A stretch of DNA of 64,000 bases, from NCBI GenBank assembly GCA_963575745.1, contig CAUYUJ010014270.1, positions 215,173 through 279,172 of the forward strand, written 5' to 3'. The notes beneath the pieces were generated by a model, which was not told the DNA's origin, searched no databases, and saw nothing but the letters and a program-made list of their open reading frames with translations. Made by a program: the position numbers and the translations under genes. Of this stretch, positions 21,844-31,700 are shown piece by piece. The number at the start of each line of letters is the position of its first letter. The first letter of the stretch is position 1. Origin of the DNA: Prorocentrum cordatum (lineage: Eukaryota > Sar > Dinophyceae > Prorocentrales > Prorocentraceae).

Positions 21844-22170
21844 GGAGGAGGAGGAGGAGCGGAGGAGGAGGAGGAGGAAGAGGAGGAGAATGGTGATGGT
21901 GAGAAGGAGGAGGAGGAGAAGAGGAGGGGNNNNNNNNNNNNNNNNNNNNNNNNNNNNNNNNNNNNNNNNNNNNNNNNNNNNNNNNNNNNNNNNNNNNNNN
22001 NNNNNNNNNNNNNNNNNNNNNNNNNNNNNGAGGAGGAGGAAGAGGAGGATGGGGAGGATGAGGAGGATGAGGATAGGACGAGGAGGAGGAGGAGGAGGAG
22101 GAGGACGAGGGGGGGAGGAGGAGAGAAGGAGGAGGAGGAGGAGGAGGAGGAGGAGGAGGAGGAGGAGGAG
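21645..22170. repeat. Giant (GGA)n array, right half, with assembly gap
   Basis: GGA units resume immediately after the 5' LTR and continue on both sides of the N gap. This is the other half of the array interrupted by the copia element. Confidence 0.93.
21930..22029. other. Assembly gap of 100 N
   Basis: Exactly 100 N inside the GGA array; a round number of this kind is usually a placeholder for unknown length. The true array is probably longer. Confidence 0.98.
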
Positions 22171-22327
22171 GAGGCGGTAGGGGGACAAGGAGGTAGCCGC
22201 CTCCGAGCCCGCCCGGGGTCGGCTGAGCCCCGCGCCGCTGCTCCTCGGGGACGTCGGGCGGCGGTATGAACCTCCGGGCCAGGGCGAAGAGCCGCGGGAG
22301 CGCGCGCCGGGTGGGCAGCGCGGACCA

Positions 22328-22485
22328 GGAGAAGGAGGAGGAGGAGGAGGGCGAGGAGGAGGAGAAAAAGGAGAAAGGGGATTTGGAGAAGGAGGAGGAG
22401 GAGAAAAAGGAGAAAGGCGATTTGGAGGAGGAGGAGGAGGAGGAGAAAGGAGATTTGGAGGAGGAGGAGGAGGAGGAGGAGGTGA
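22328..22485. repeat. GGA array with ~30-bp AAAGGRGATTTGGA higher-order units
   Basis: GGA runs punctuated by GAAAGGGGATTTGGA, GAAAGGCGATTTGGA and GAAAGGAGATTTGGA, giving a higher-order repeat of roughly 30-45 bp. Confidence 0.8.
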
Positions 22486-22662
22486 GGCGAGCACGCGAAA
22501 CGTCCCCGGGGGAACGGGCCGAATGGCGGCCAGCGCGGAGAGGCCGTGGCCCCCAGGTTCTGCCGATCTGTTCGTCGCCATCCGTATCCTCGTTGACGTG
22601 CTTCCTCATCTTCCACTGCTCCCGTTTGTGCCGGATGGAGGGGAGAAATCGACCGAAAACCG
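22486..22662. other. Spacer, no feature recognised
   Basis: Non-repetitive sequence between the GGA array and the foldback. No gene recognised. Confidence 0.3.
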
Positions 22663-22800
22663 AACGACACCACCCCACCCACGGTCCTCCATGCTGCGCT
22701 ACGGCCCATCGGGCGCCGTAGCGTATACCACGCAAAAACCCACGCCTGATTTTCTCGTATACGCTGAGGCCCCTGGTGCCGTAGGTGGGGTGGTGTCGTT
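22663..22800. repeat. 138-bp foldback with perfect 17-bp arms
   Basis: AACGACACCACCCCACC (22663-22679) is the exact reverse complement of 22784-22800. A second, imperfect inner inversion (GCTACGGCCC...GTATAC against GTATACGC...GGTGCCGTAG) lies inside. It resembles a MITE-like element without coding capacity. I found no clear target duplication. Confidence 0.7.
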
Positions 22801-22927
22801 CCGCCTCTGCCGAGGAAAGGAGGGATCGATTGGGTTCACCGCCAGGACATATCCACATCCACCGCGCTGGATGCTGAGCACGTCGGGGGGTAGTGGATTT
22901 GGGAGTCCCGAAACGGCGCGGTGACGG

Positions 22928-23107
22928 GCCGTGCGGTGACCTCGAAATCCCCCAAGACCTCACCGCACGGTCCGTCACCGCACGGTTTGGGGACCTCGGA
23001 GGCCCCTGTCGCCCGAGACGTCCTCGGAGAACGGCCCGAATCCCAAACCCGTGCGGTGACCCCGAATCCCCACCGACTCACCGCACGGTGTGGTCACCGC
23101 ACCGTTG
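22928..23107. repeat. Cluster of alternating GTGCGGTGAC motifs
   Basis: GTGCGGTGAC or its complement occurs about six times in 180 bp, near 22931, 22960, 22975, 23051, 23078 and 23093, in both orientations, with CCCCGAA/CCCCAA blocks between. The alternation allows several hairpins. Confidence 0.65.
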
Positions 23108-23717
23108 GGGGGCTCCCGATGGACATTGATGTCGAGGCTGCCCGCCCTTGAGGCCAAGAGAGTAGCCACACCCAGTGCTCATCGGGCTCCCAGAGCACGG
23201 CTCCGCAGCGATGGACGTGGGCATATCTTGACGGTGGATGAGTCCTGAGAGAAGAACTCCTGGGATGTCTTCGTGAGAACGACTGAGGGGCATCTTGCCC
23301 CATGGAAGAGGCCAGCAGGGCTGATTAGGTCGACCGCAGCGGGATGGCAAGCAGAATTGAACGGCACTGGGCTGGGCGAAGCGGAACAATGCCAGATTTG
23401 GCCAGCTCTCGACCAAGAAATCCCAGCGCCGACACTGAACTGATCCCCATGGGCTGCATCCTAAGAAGAGGGAAGTGGAGGGGAGGAGGAGGAGGAGGAG
23501 GAGGAATGAATGGATGGCTGAATCAATCCGACGGCCACCTTGTGGGGCCACCAGGCTGTAAGGCTAGGTTGCTGCTCCCTGCGCCAGTTGCAAATTCGAG
23601 TCTCCAATGTTGCGGTTATGCTTTCTGCCTCCCGCTGTGAACTGTTGGAGTCCGCGCCAGGGGCGGGAGCCCCAAATCAGCAATTTACCACCCTCGGATC
23701 GCGTGCTCTGAACTCCC
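23108..23717. other. Spacer, no gene recognised
   Basis: About 600 bp of mixed sequence with one short GGA run near 23483-23506. Frames of 90-160 codons exist but no motif is visible. Confidence 0.3.
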
Positions 23718-23796
23718 GGGGAGGAGGAGGAGGAGACGGAGGAGGAGGAGGAGCAAGAGGAGGAGGAGAGGAGGAGGAGGAGCCAGAAGAGGAGGG
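23718..23796. repeat. (GGA)n tract
   Basis: Imperfect GGA units with ACGG and CAAG interruptions. Confidence 0.8.
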
Positions 23797-23869
23797 CCCC
23801 CTGCGAGCCGCGCCGCGAGCATGCACAACACATGGGACTCGTAAAAATAACGGAGAGTCGCTCCAAGAC

Positions 23870-24312
23870 AGCTAAAGAGGACCCCCAAGAGGCCCCAAGA
23901 GCGCTCCGAAAGGCCTCCCGAGAGAGCCCCAAGAGGTCAGAATGGCGGGTTTCACTGAGGTGTTTGAAGGATTTTGGCCTTCTCGCATGTTTCTTATTTC
24001 CGACGCTCCAAGACGGCTCAAGAAGGTCCCAGACAGCCCCAAGGCAGCCCAAGACGCGTCAAAGAGGGCCCCAAGACGGCCCAAGAGGGCTCCAAGATTG
24101 CCCAAGAAGCGCTCCGAGAAGCCCCGAGAAGCACCCAGGAGGCCCCTGGAGGCCGCCAAGAGGCCCCAAGAGGCCCCAAGAGGCACCCAAGACGCGCCCA
24201 AGAAGCCTCCAAGAGGCCCAACAATATGCCCCACGAGGCCCCAAGAGGCCCTCAAGAAGCGCCTAAACTGTCCCCAAGAGGCCCCCGAGAGGCTCCCAAC
24301 GACACCCCAACA
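23870..24312. repeat. Second AAGAGGCCCC satellite, diverged
   Basis: Units of about 10-12 bp based on CCAAGAGGCCC, more diverged than the copy at 15960-16168. Both loci also share a nearby TTTTGGCCTTCT block (15893 and 23973 regions), which suggests both come from one dispersed repeat family. Confidence 0.75.
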
Positions 24313-25229
24313 TGCATACAAGAGACCTCAGACCCACAACCCAGGCACCGTAGCGGAAGAGCCGAAAGCCACTCGGATAATGCCAACGTCTCAATATGCG
24401 CTGATGATTCCTATCCGCACCCGCATGGTGCTCCCAGATGCGCCAAGGCAGCGCCGACAGGCATTGACGCGACGTTCATATATCCCATTATGATGGATAG
24501 GGGGCCGGCGGCAGGGGGCGAAGCCCTTACGGATAAATAGCTCAGGGAGTTCTGAACGAATCTCTACCTGACTGCAGCGCTACACGTGACGACCAATCAT
24601 CGGGAGAGCAAGGACTCTGAATAGGGTAGCTCCTGCAACCCCCAAACATCGTCACTGGAATGACCAGCGCACTCCGCGAGAGCGGCACTGACCTACCTAC
24701 ACCCCAGAAACGGGCACGCAGCCCTAAGGGGCAGGCTCCAAAACCACGGGAACCCCGTGACCCACAACCACCACCCGCCCGCCCCAACGCGTTACTGTCT
24801 ACTATTCGAGCTTGATTTGGCACGTGGGGCAAATATCACTGGAGTGAAGAAGAGCGGCCCAGTGAGAGGCACCTCGGCATATGTGCTAAGCTGACGGGCG
24901 GGCGAACTGAGCACCTCGGGCGAGACAATTCCACGGGCTACGAGCCCCCTGAAAAGTTCACCCCCCGAAAAGATGTCCTGGGCCCTGGAGACCTTGGAGG
25001 GATTAAAAAAAAACTAGAACGCATTGCCCCGACTGGAAGCTGGTGGCTTGGCTGCTGCCGTTGAGACGCACCGACTCGGCTACTGTTCTGCATGCTTCTA
25101 TCCACCGCTTCTGCTTGCGCCTTCCCATCTCGCTGATCCCCTTCTCCAGGGGCCCCCCAGGGCCGCGCCAGACACGAGGACGCCCCCCTCCGAGGCCAGT
25201 ACGGCCTCGAACTGCGACGAGAGGACCGT
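24313..25229. other. Spacer, no gene recognised
   Basis: Over 900 bp without a recognised gene or repeat. An A9 run lies near 25008. Frames are short and motif-free. Confidence 0.3.
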
Positions 25230-25485
25230 GCCCAGCTCAGCATCCTGCTTTTCCTCCTCCCCCTCCTCCGCCACCTCCTCCTATCCCCTCCTCATTCTCC
25301 TCCTTCTTCTCCCAACCAAGGCTAATCAGAAACTGCGTGGCACCGCGTTCAATCAAGCTCACCCTCCGTCTGCTCACATTCCGCATTCCCCCTCTTGCTT
25401 CTCCAACTACTCCATCATTGTTACTCCTCCTATTCCTCTTCCTCCTTCCGCTCCATCCTTCTCTCCGCCCTTCCTCGCTCGAAAG
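25230..25485. repeat. CT-rich interrupted CCT tract
   Basis: CTCC/CCTCCT stretches interspersed with unique sequence. A weaker microsatellite than the others. Confidence 0.55.
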
Positions 25486-25628
25486 GGCCGCGAAGGCACG
25501 TGCATTTCACTCCTGAGTCTGCCCAGGCTGATCCGAAACTTTGCTTTAACAGGTTTCCGGGCTCGCTGTTGCAATAAATGGTCCCCACTTCCCTGATTGA
25601 AGACAACTCGACAGGGCGTTTTTGATGG

Positions 25629-26345
25629 ATGGGCTATTGGGGATACTTTTTCGGTCGCGTCAGCCAGCGAGAGCGCAAGCGGAGTCAGAAGCGTTCCGGG
25701 ACACGGCAACGGCCTAATTAGCTACTAAACGCGTCGCAGGCCGTCCGGCCCACTCACTAAGCAACCGCGGGGCTGCGCGGGAAAGCTCAGGCACATGCAG
25801 CCTAGCAAAATGCCATTGGGGATATTTTTTAAAATCGGCGGCCCGCAAGGAAGAGTCCAGACGGCGGGTCAATCGGGCAGACTGGGGCACAGAGCCAAAT
25901 AATTTGCGAACCCAGCCGTCACCGTCGACAACCGACCGCACATGCAAGCACGCAGAGCAAATTGGCGGAGACGCATCTTAGCGTCGGCCGGGAAGAGGCG
26001 CGGGAAGAAAACGGGTAGACGGGGGAACAAATCCATAGAATTGCGGAGCGGCCACTGACGAGAGCCGGCCGCACAAGCAAGCATGCCGAGCAAGCCCAGG
26101 GAAACCGACAGCGAACGGGGCGTCGCACAGAGGCGCCAGCACCCGACAGGCCGGACGGCGAGGGGCAGGGCGACAGGACGGGGGGGGGGAAGAAGGGAGC
26201 CTCACTCACGGAGCACCACGTGCTCGAAGGCAGGTCGCAACCATTGGGGATACGTTTTTTTGATTCGCGGCCCGCAAGGAGAAGTCCAGAGGGCGGCATG
26301 ACCGAGGCTGGGGCACAGCGACAGATAATTGGCGCGAGACCGCGC
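25629..26345 (-). repeat. Three diverged repeat units headed TATCCCCAAT
   Basis: On the minus strand the block TATCCCCAAT(G/A)G, preceded by a run of A, occurs at about 26250, 25822 and 25639. Two units (around 25811-25913 and 26239-26341) align over about 100 bp (GCGGCCCGCAAGGA, AGTCCAGA, CTGGGGCACAG, ATAATT landmarks on plus). The same head recurs at 55023, directly before the spliced-leader-like sequence. Confidence 0.7.
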
Positions 26346-27553
26346 AGAGTGCACCTGCAAACAAATTAGAAAGAGAGGCGGCCACAGTTGGGCAACCAAC
26401 GAGCACAGGCCAACCCGCAGGTGGGGCCGAACCGAAGCTCTGCAGAAAGCGCAGACCCAGGCAAAAGCCGCTGAGCGTGTGCCAGCAGAAGAGGGCAGCC
26501 ACAACTGGGTAGGCGGAAACCAGGCTGGACCCGCAGGTGGAGTACCGACCGGCCACCGGAAGGGGGGGGGCAGGGAGGCGCGAGCGAAGGAAAAGAGCGC
26601 AACCGTGGAGGAAGCGTGGCGGAACCACTCACGCGGCGCCCAGCGCGTGAACGTCGGCGCGAAAGCCGGCCACTCACCAAGCAATCAATGAGGGTCAGGC
26701 CAGTGGGCACACGTCACGAACTGACAGTGAAGCACAAGGTAGGGCCTACAGCCAGCGCCTCTGCATCACGGCCCGCATTCACGAGCAGAGCCTGGGAGGG
26801 GTTATTTCAGCCAACGGCAGGCGAGAGCGCCCACGGGGCCGCGGGAACCATAGCGGCGTGGTGCCTCTGCTCCCAGGAGGCACAAACTGTGGCCAGAGCC
26901 ATCCTAAGCTAGCTGAGACAGAGGGGCGGCGCCTTCAGCCAGTCGACCCTGTCCGTCGCGGGCCGGCAGCGCGGCCAAAACCGCGGGCGAGCCTGCGTCG
27001 GTCGACCGCGCGGGATACACACCCATGAGCATGGGGAACAAGAGTGGTGCTTGCTCCGGACGGCGACGAAAAGGAAGCCACTGCGCATTGCTGGACTTCA
27101 AAGGATGGGGCACTTGGAGCGGCCGCAGCCAGCGTCCTCTGCGTCCCGGCCCGCACACGGCACGGGCAAAGTGACTGGGTGAAGCGTGTCGAGGAGCGGT
27201 GGGGAAACGCCTTCAGCGAGTTGACCCGGCGCTCCACGGGCCGACAACGCGGCCAAAACCGTCGGCGAGATTGTTTCAGCCGACCGCACGGGCTATAGGC
27301 CCACGAGGTACGTGGGTGTCTAACGCGGTGGTGGGGGGTGCACCTCGACTCCAGGAGGTAGCACCAGACTGAACCCGCGGCCCGCCGCCGCGGTGAAACA
27401 AGCCCTGCCACTGGCTGTGCCGACAGGTGTGGCCGCTCAGTGGGAACCCAACGGCCATGGGGCCAGCCGCGACTGGTCTTGCCGGTGCGCGGTGGGTCCT
27501 GCGATAACCGCGCCTCTCGGGCTCTGTGCTGTGGCGGCGAGGAAAGGGGGTTA
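26346..27553. other. Region without recognised gene
   Basis: About 1.2 kb of GC-rich sequence with frames of 80-300 codons on the minus strand that have Pro/Ser/Arg-rich composition and no motif. It may be the untranslated or decayed start of a further minus-strand unit, because it lies just after the hairpin cluster on that strand. Confidence 0.3.
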
Positions 27554-27729
27554 GCAGCCGATAGCCGCTGGACTTGCGTGTAGAAGCAGTGGCGGCGAAG
27601 AATGTGGGGAAGCAGCCGATAGCCGCTGGACAACGGAGTGGATGCGGCGACAAGGTATTGGGAAATGCAGCCGATAGCCGCAGGACTTGAAAGCGATGGA
27701 AGAAGCGGGGGAGAGCGGCCGAAAGCCGC
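27554..27729 (-). repeat. Cluster of four covarying UAUCG-loop hairpins
   Basis: 15-bp palindromic motifs at 27554-27568, 27612-27626, 27667-27681 (plus GCAGC-CGATA-GCCGC) and 27715-27729 (GCGGC-CGAAA-GCCGC). Read on the minus strand the arms pair completely, using G-U where needed. They are spaced 48-58 bp. They sit just downstream (minus sense) of the helicase-type unit. Confidence 0.75.
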
Positions 27730-27931
27730 AGAACGATAGTCCGAAGTGGGAACGCACCAGGGGGAGGACAAGTCACGCCTCTGGGGAGTCCCCACGGCAT
27801 ACGGGCGCGGCCAGCCTTCCATGAAGGGGGTCACACGCTGTCCAAGGGAGCCCTAGGCCGTGCGCCTTGGGGGCTCTGGGCTGTGTCGGCCCTGCCCTGG
27901 GCAGGGGGCCCCTGTCAGGTCCGTTGCCGGG
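27730..27931. other. Intergenic spacer after the helicase-type unit
   Basis: No gene recognised between the hairpins and the stop of the minus-strand ORF at 27932. Confidence 0.3.
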
Positions 27932-28361
27932 CTACCAGCGTGCGAGTTCCCTTCCTCGCTGTCGCTTGTCGGCGTACTGCTCGTCACTTTTCGGAGCGGT
28001 CCTCTCTTCCCTGCCCCCCCACTCAGCGCCTCTCCATGAACTCCCCCGGCGGCCCCGCCCTTCCCAGCGCGGCCTTGGGCGCCATGGGGCTCCAGAGCTG
28101 GATGCCCCCGACAAGGCGGTCTCCCTGTAGTCGGTGCACGCTGGCGGGGCAGCTGTGTCAGCTCTGGGCTTGCTCCACGGGCGTTGCTGCTCAGCCCCGA
28201 TGTGCGCGCTGGAGGACGGGGCCTGCTCGCAGTGGCTTGTCCTGTCGGGTTGGGCCGGAGGGGTGGGTGCTGTCCTGCTGCTGGCGGTCCGAGGGCATGG
28301 GCGGCCCTCGCTATCTTGCCCCTTGGGTGTGCTGGTCCTTGCGCTGCGCTGTAGTAGTCTA
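27932..28361 (-). CDS. C-terminal tail of the helicase-unit polypeptide
   Basis: The minus-strand frame that leaves the tandem duplication continues for about 140 codons to a TAG at 27932. It is Pro/Ser/Thr-rich and then RG-rich (RWEGRGRRGSSWRGAEWGG), a composition seen in RNA-binding tails. No catalytic motif. It would be the true C-terminus, with the duplication inserted before it. Confidence 0.45.
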
Positions 28362-29833
28362 CGGTACTTTTCAGTGACCTTTTGCCATTCCACTCGGAGC
28401 TGGCGGTCCCTTACCATCTTGTAGGCGTCGCATCCCGCTGCTTCCCACGCCCGCAGGAATTCTTCGCAAAGCTGCGTTGCGTTCCTCTTGGGGTCCGAAT
28501 GGATGCGGACCCAAGGTAGACCTTGCAGGCTGCCCGCCCTGCGGACCCAAGCTGTCCACGCCCCGTTGAATGCGCCTCGGAGCGTATTCTGCAATATGAT
28601 GACCTCCTCTTGGGCTGGCTCGTCTCTCTGGATGTCGGCCTCGTCGATGGACCTCATGCACATGGGGAGCCCTCCCAGGGGGTCGTCTTGGTGCGGAGGT
28701 GGGAGTGGGTCTGCCTGTGGGCGAGGCCGCCTATCAGGGCCGCTGTCCTGCCCGGGGCTGGGCGCCGGGCGGGTCTCGCGCACAGACCCGGCGAGCTCAG
28801 GGATAAACTCCAGACGGCAGTCTGGCTTGCTCCCTGTTCCTCTTAGGCCCCTGTTGTCACGGACTTTTTCCATGTCCGCCCGGGAGCGGGCCGTTGCGCA
28901 CGGCGCCCAGGTGGCCGCTTCCTCCTTCGCAGGGGGGTCTGTCCACAGCGCTGTCCGCCTGTGGGAACCATCTCTGTCGCTGGGGCCGTGGGTTTCGATT
29001 TCCTCGGCCTGCTGCGGGGGACTGCCGACCATGGAGATGGTCCTGTCTGGTGGATTGTCTACCTCGGATGGGTTGTCGCCATTGCCGTGGGCGTCCCTGT
29101 CCGGGGATGGCCCCTCCTTTATCTCCTTGCCCGCCTTTGTGGCTCCCGGGGGCTGCTGGCGGAGGCCATCGCCGGGGGCGCGGCCGTCCGAGGCTGGTGG
29201 GCGCTTGCGCCAGACGGCGGCGGGGGAGTGGTCTCCCGTGCCGTTGCTGCTCCCGGCGTTGCGTTCGCCGGCGAGGAACTCCAGCGTTCCCCCTGCGAGA
29301 TCGTCCTTCCTCAGGGATAAGAAACGGCGCAGCGTGTCCAACGGCTGCCGACGTGGGACTTGTCCTCTGTGGCTACTGAGCGCGTCGGAGAAGGGGCGCA
29401 AGGCCCCCTGGAACTTCTCATTCCTCCCAACCAGCTGCGTGATGGCATTGGCTGCGGCAGCTCTCTGTCCGCCCCGCGGGATGAGTGGGGGATGTCCATT
29501 CTTGGGGATCTGGTTCCCGTAGATGGAGTCCAGGAAGCGCAGCAGCTGGTTGCGCGACCATTCCGATTCATCGCTGTCTTCACCCACTTTGTCTCCGTTC
29601 CTTTCCCCCCAAAAGTCGACCATCGGATGTAGACCTCGTGGTTCCATTCCAGCAGACACTGAACAAGTTTGCGGACTGGGCTGCACGACTGCCCCCCCTC
29701 CAGGCGGAGGGTCGTGCACGCGGGGGGCCGGGGTGCGCTGGGTGGTGGGAGTGCAGGCAGGGCGCGCCAGAACGTAGCATTGTCATTGGCGATCCTCACT
29801 GACCGCGATCCGAGCCCTGGGGGGTGCCTGCGG
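28362..29833 (-). repeat. Tandem duplication, copy 1 (1,472 bp)
   Basis: Aligns with 29834-31306 at an offset of 1472 (1473 above about 29391, where this copy lacks one A). I count roughly two dozen differences, about 98% identity, nearly all transitions. The missing base shifts the reading frame in this copy. Confidence 0.93.
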
Positions 29834-31700
29834 CGGTACTTTTCAATGACCTTTTGCCATTCCACTCGGAGCTGGCGGTCCCTTACCATCTTGTAGGCGT
29901 CGCATCCCGCTGCTTCCCACGCCCGCAGGAATTCTTCGCAAAGCTGCGTTGCGTTCCTCTTGGGGCCCGAATGGATGCGGACCCAAGGTAGACCTTGCAG
30001 GCTGCCCGCCCTGCGGACCCAAGCTGTCCACGCCCCGTTGAATGCGCCTCGGAGCGTATTCTGCAATATGATGACCTCCTCTTGGGCTGGCTCGTCTCTC
30101 TGGATGTCGGCCTCGTCGATGGACCTCATGCACATGGGGAGCCCTCCCAGGGGGTCGTCTTGGTGCGGAGGTGGGAGTGGGTCTGCCTGTAGGCGAGGCC
30201 GCCCATCAGGGCTGCTGTCCTGCCCGGGGCTGGGCGCCGGGCGGGTCTCGCGCACAGACCCGGCGAGCTCAGGGATAAACTCCAGACGGCAGTCTGGCTT
30301 GCTCCCTGTTCCTCTTAGGCCCCTGTTGTCACGGACATTTTCCATGTCCGCCTGGGAGCGGGCCGTTGCGCACGGCGCCCAGGTGGCCGCTTCCTCCTTC
30401 GCAGGGGGGTCTGTCCACAGCGCTGTCCGCCTGTGGGAACCATCTCTGTCGCTGGGGCCGTGGGTTTCGATTTCCTCGGCCTGCTGCGGGGGACTGCCGA
30501 CCATGGAGACGGTCCTGTCTGGTGGATTGTCTACCTCGGATGGGTTGTCGCCATTGCCGTGGGCGCCCCTGTCCGGGGATGGCCCCTCCTTCACCTCCTT
30601 GCCCGCCTTTGTGGCTCCCGGGGGCTGCTGGCGGAGGCCATCGCCGGGGGTGCGGCCGTCCGAGGCTGGTGGGCGCTTGCGCCAGACGGCGGCGGGGGAG
30701 TGGTCTCCCGTGCCGTTGCTGCCCCCGGCGTTGCGTTCGCCGGCGAGGAACTCCAGCGTTCCCCCTGCGAGATCGTCCTTCCTCAGGGATAAGAAACGGC
30801 GCAGCGTGTCCAACGGCTGCCGACGTGGGACTTGTCCTCTGTGGCTACTGAGCGCGTCGGAGAAAGGGGCGCAAGGCCCCCTGGAACTTCTCATTCCTCC
30901 CAACCAGCTGCGCGATGGCATTGGCTGCGGCAGCTCTCTGTCCGCCCCGCGGGATGAGTGGGAGATGTCCATTCTTGGGGATCTGGTTCCCGTAGATGGA
31001 GCCCAGGAAGCGCAGCAGCTGGTTGTGTGACCATTCCGATTCATCGCTGTCTTCACCCACTTTGTCTCCGTTCCTTTCCCCCCAAAAGTCGACCATCGGA
31101 TGTAGACCTCGTGGTTCCATTCCAGCAGACACTGAACAAGTTTGCGGACTGGGCTGTACGACTGCCCCCCCTCCAGGCGGAGGGTCGTGCACGCGGGGGG
31201 CTGGGGTGCGCTGGGTGGTGGGAGCGCAGGCAGGGCGCGCCAGAACGTAGCATTGTCATTGGGGATCCTCACTGACCGCGATCCGAGCCCTGGGGGGGCG
31301 CCTGCGGCGGAGCCCTGGTTTGTAGCTGGGCTGACAGGAGAGAGGTGTGCTGTCTTGTCGTAGATGTCCCAGTCCTCAGCGCCTTCACTAGTCGCCGCCA
31401 TGACGGGGCTGGGGGGATATATCTCGTTCGAGCATGAGTCCAGCACCTTGTTGAGTGTGCTGGGTGCGATGTCCCGGATGTGCACCAAGCATCTCCTGCA
31501 GGCCCAGCTGGCGTTCCACTGTCTTTTGATCCACAACGATGGCATTGCTTCCCACACTGGGAGGCCTGTGCGGTCACTGCACTCGGCGCCATCATCAGGG
31601 CGCCAGATGCAGCACCCCAGGGCGGGTGCGCCTGCAGGCCATTCGAGACATGGGGAGTGCGGGGGACAAAGGTCGCACTTGGCCGAGTAGCATTTGCTAC
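28362..31700 (-). CDS. Hypothetical polypeptide carrying the internal duplication
   Basis: The minus frame from about 31700 (alternative start codons only; 31557 is the first listed) runs to 29311. It begins with a Cys-rich part (WACRRCLVHIRD), then SVRIPNDNATFWRALP, KLVQCLLEWNHEVYIRW, LDTLRRFLSLRKDDL and EVIILQNTLRGAFNGAWTAWV, ending KMVRDRQLRVEWQKV before re-entering the second copy. After the one-base loss in copy 1 the frame changes, and the sequence is continued by the frame 29719-27932. Function unknown. Regular amphipathic stretches suggest real coding sequence. I suspect a structural or nucleic-acid-binding role. Confidence 0.5.
29834..31306 (-). repeat. Tandem duplication, copy 2 (1,473 bp)
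   Basis: Second, frame-preserving copy: 1,473 is divisible by three, so the original duplication kept the polypeptide in frame. The junctions fall at CGGCGG within GCCTGCGGCGG (29831-29836 and 31303-31308), a short homology that could have mediated unequal exchange. Confidence 0.93.

Noticed and set aside
22030-22720. Minus-strand 460-codon frame spanning the N gap
   Set aside because: It consists of Pro/Ser runs plus Xs. The non-repetitive end has no motif and is part of the foldback.
28488-31030. Plus-strand frames of 340-360 codons opposite the helicase unit
   Set aside because: They are antisense shadows of the minus-strand frame. They change with the duplication and carry no motif.
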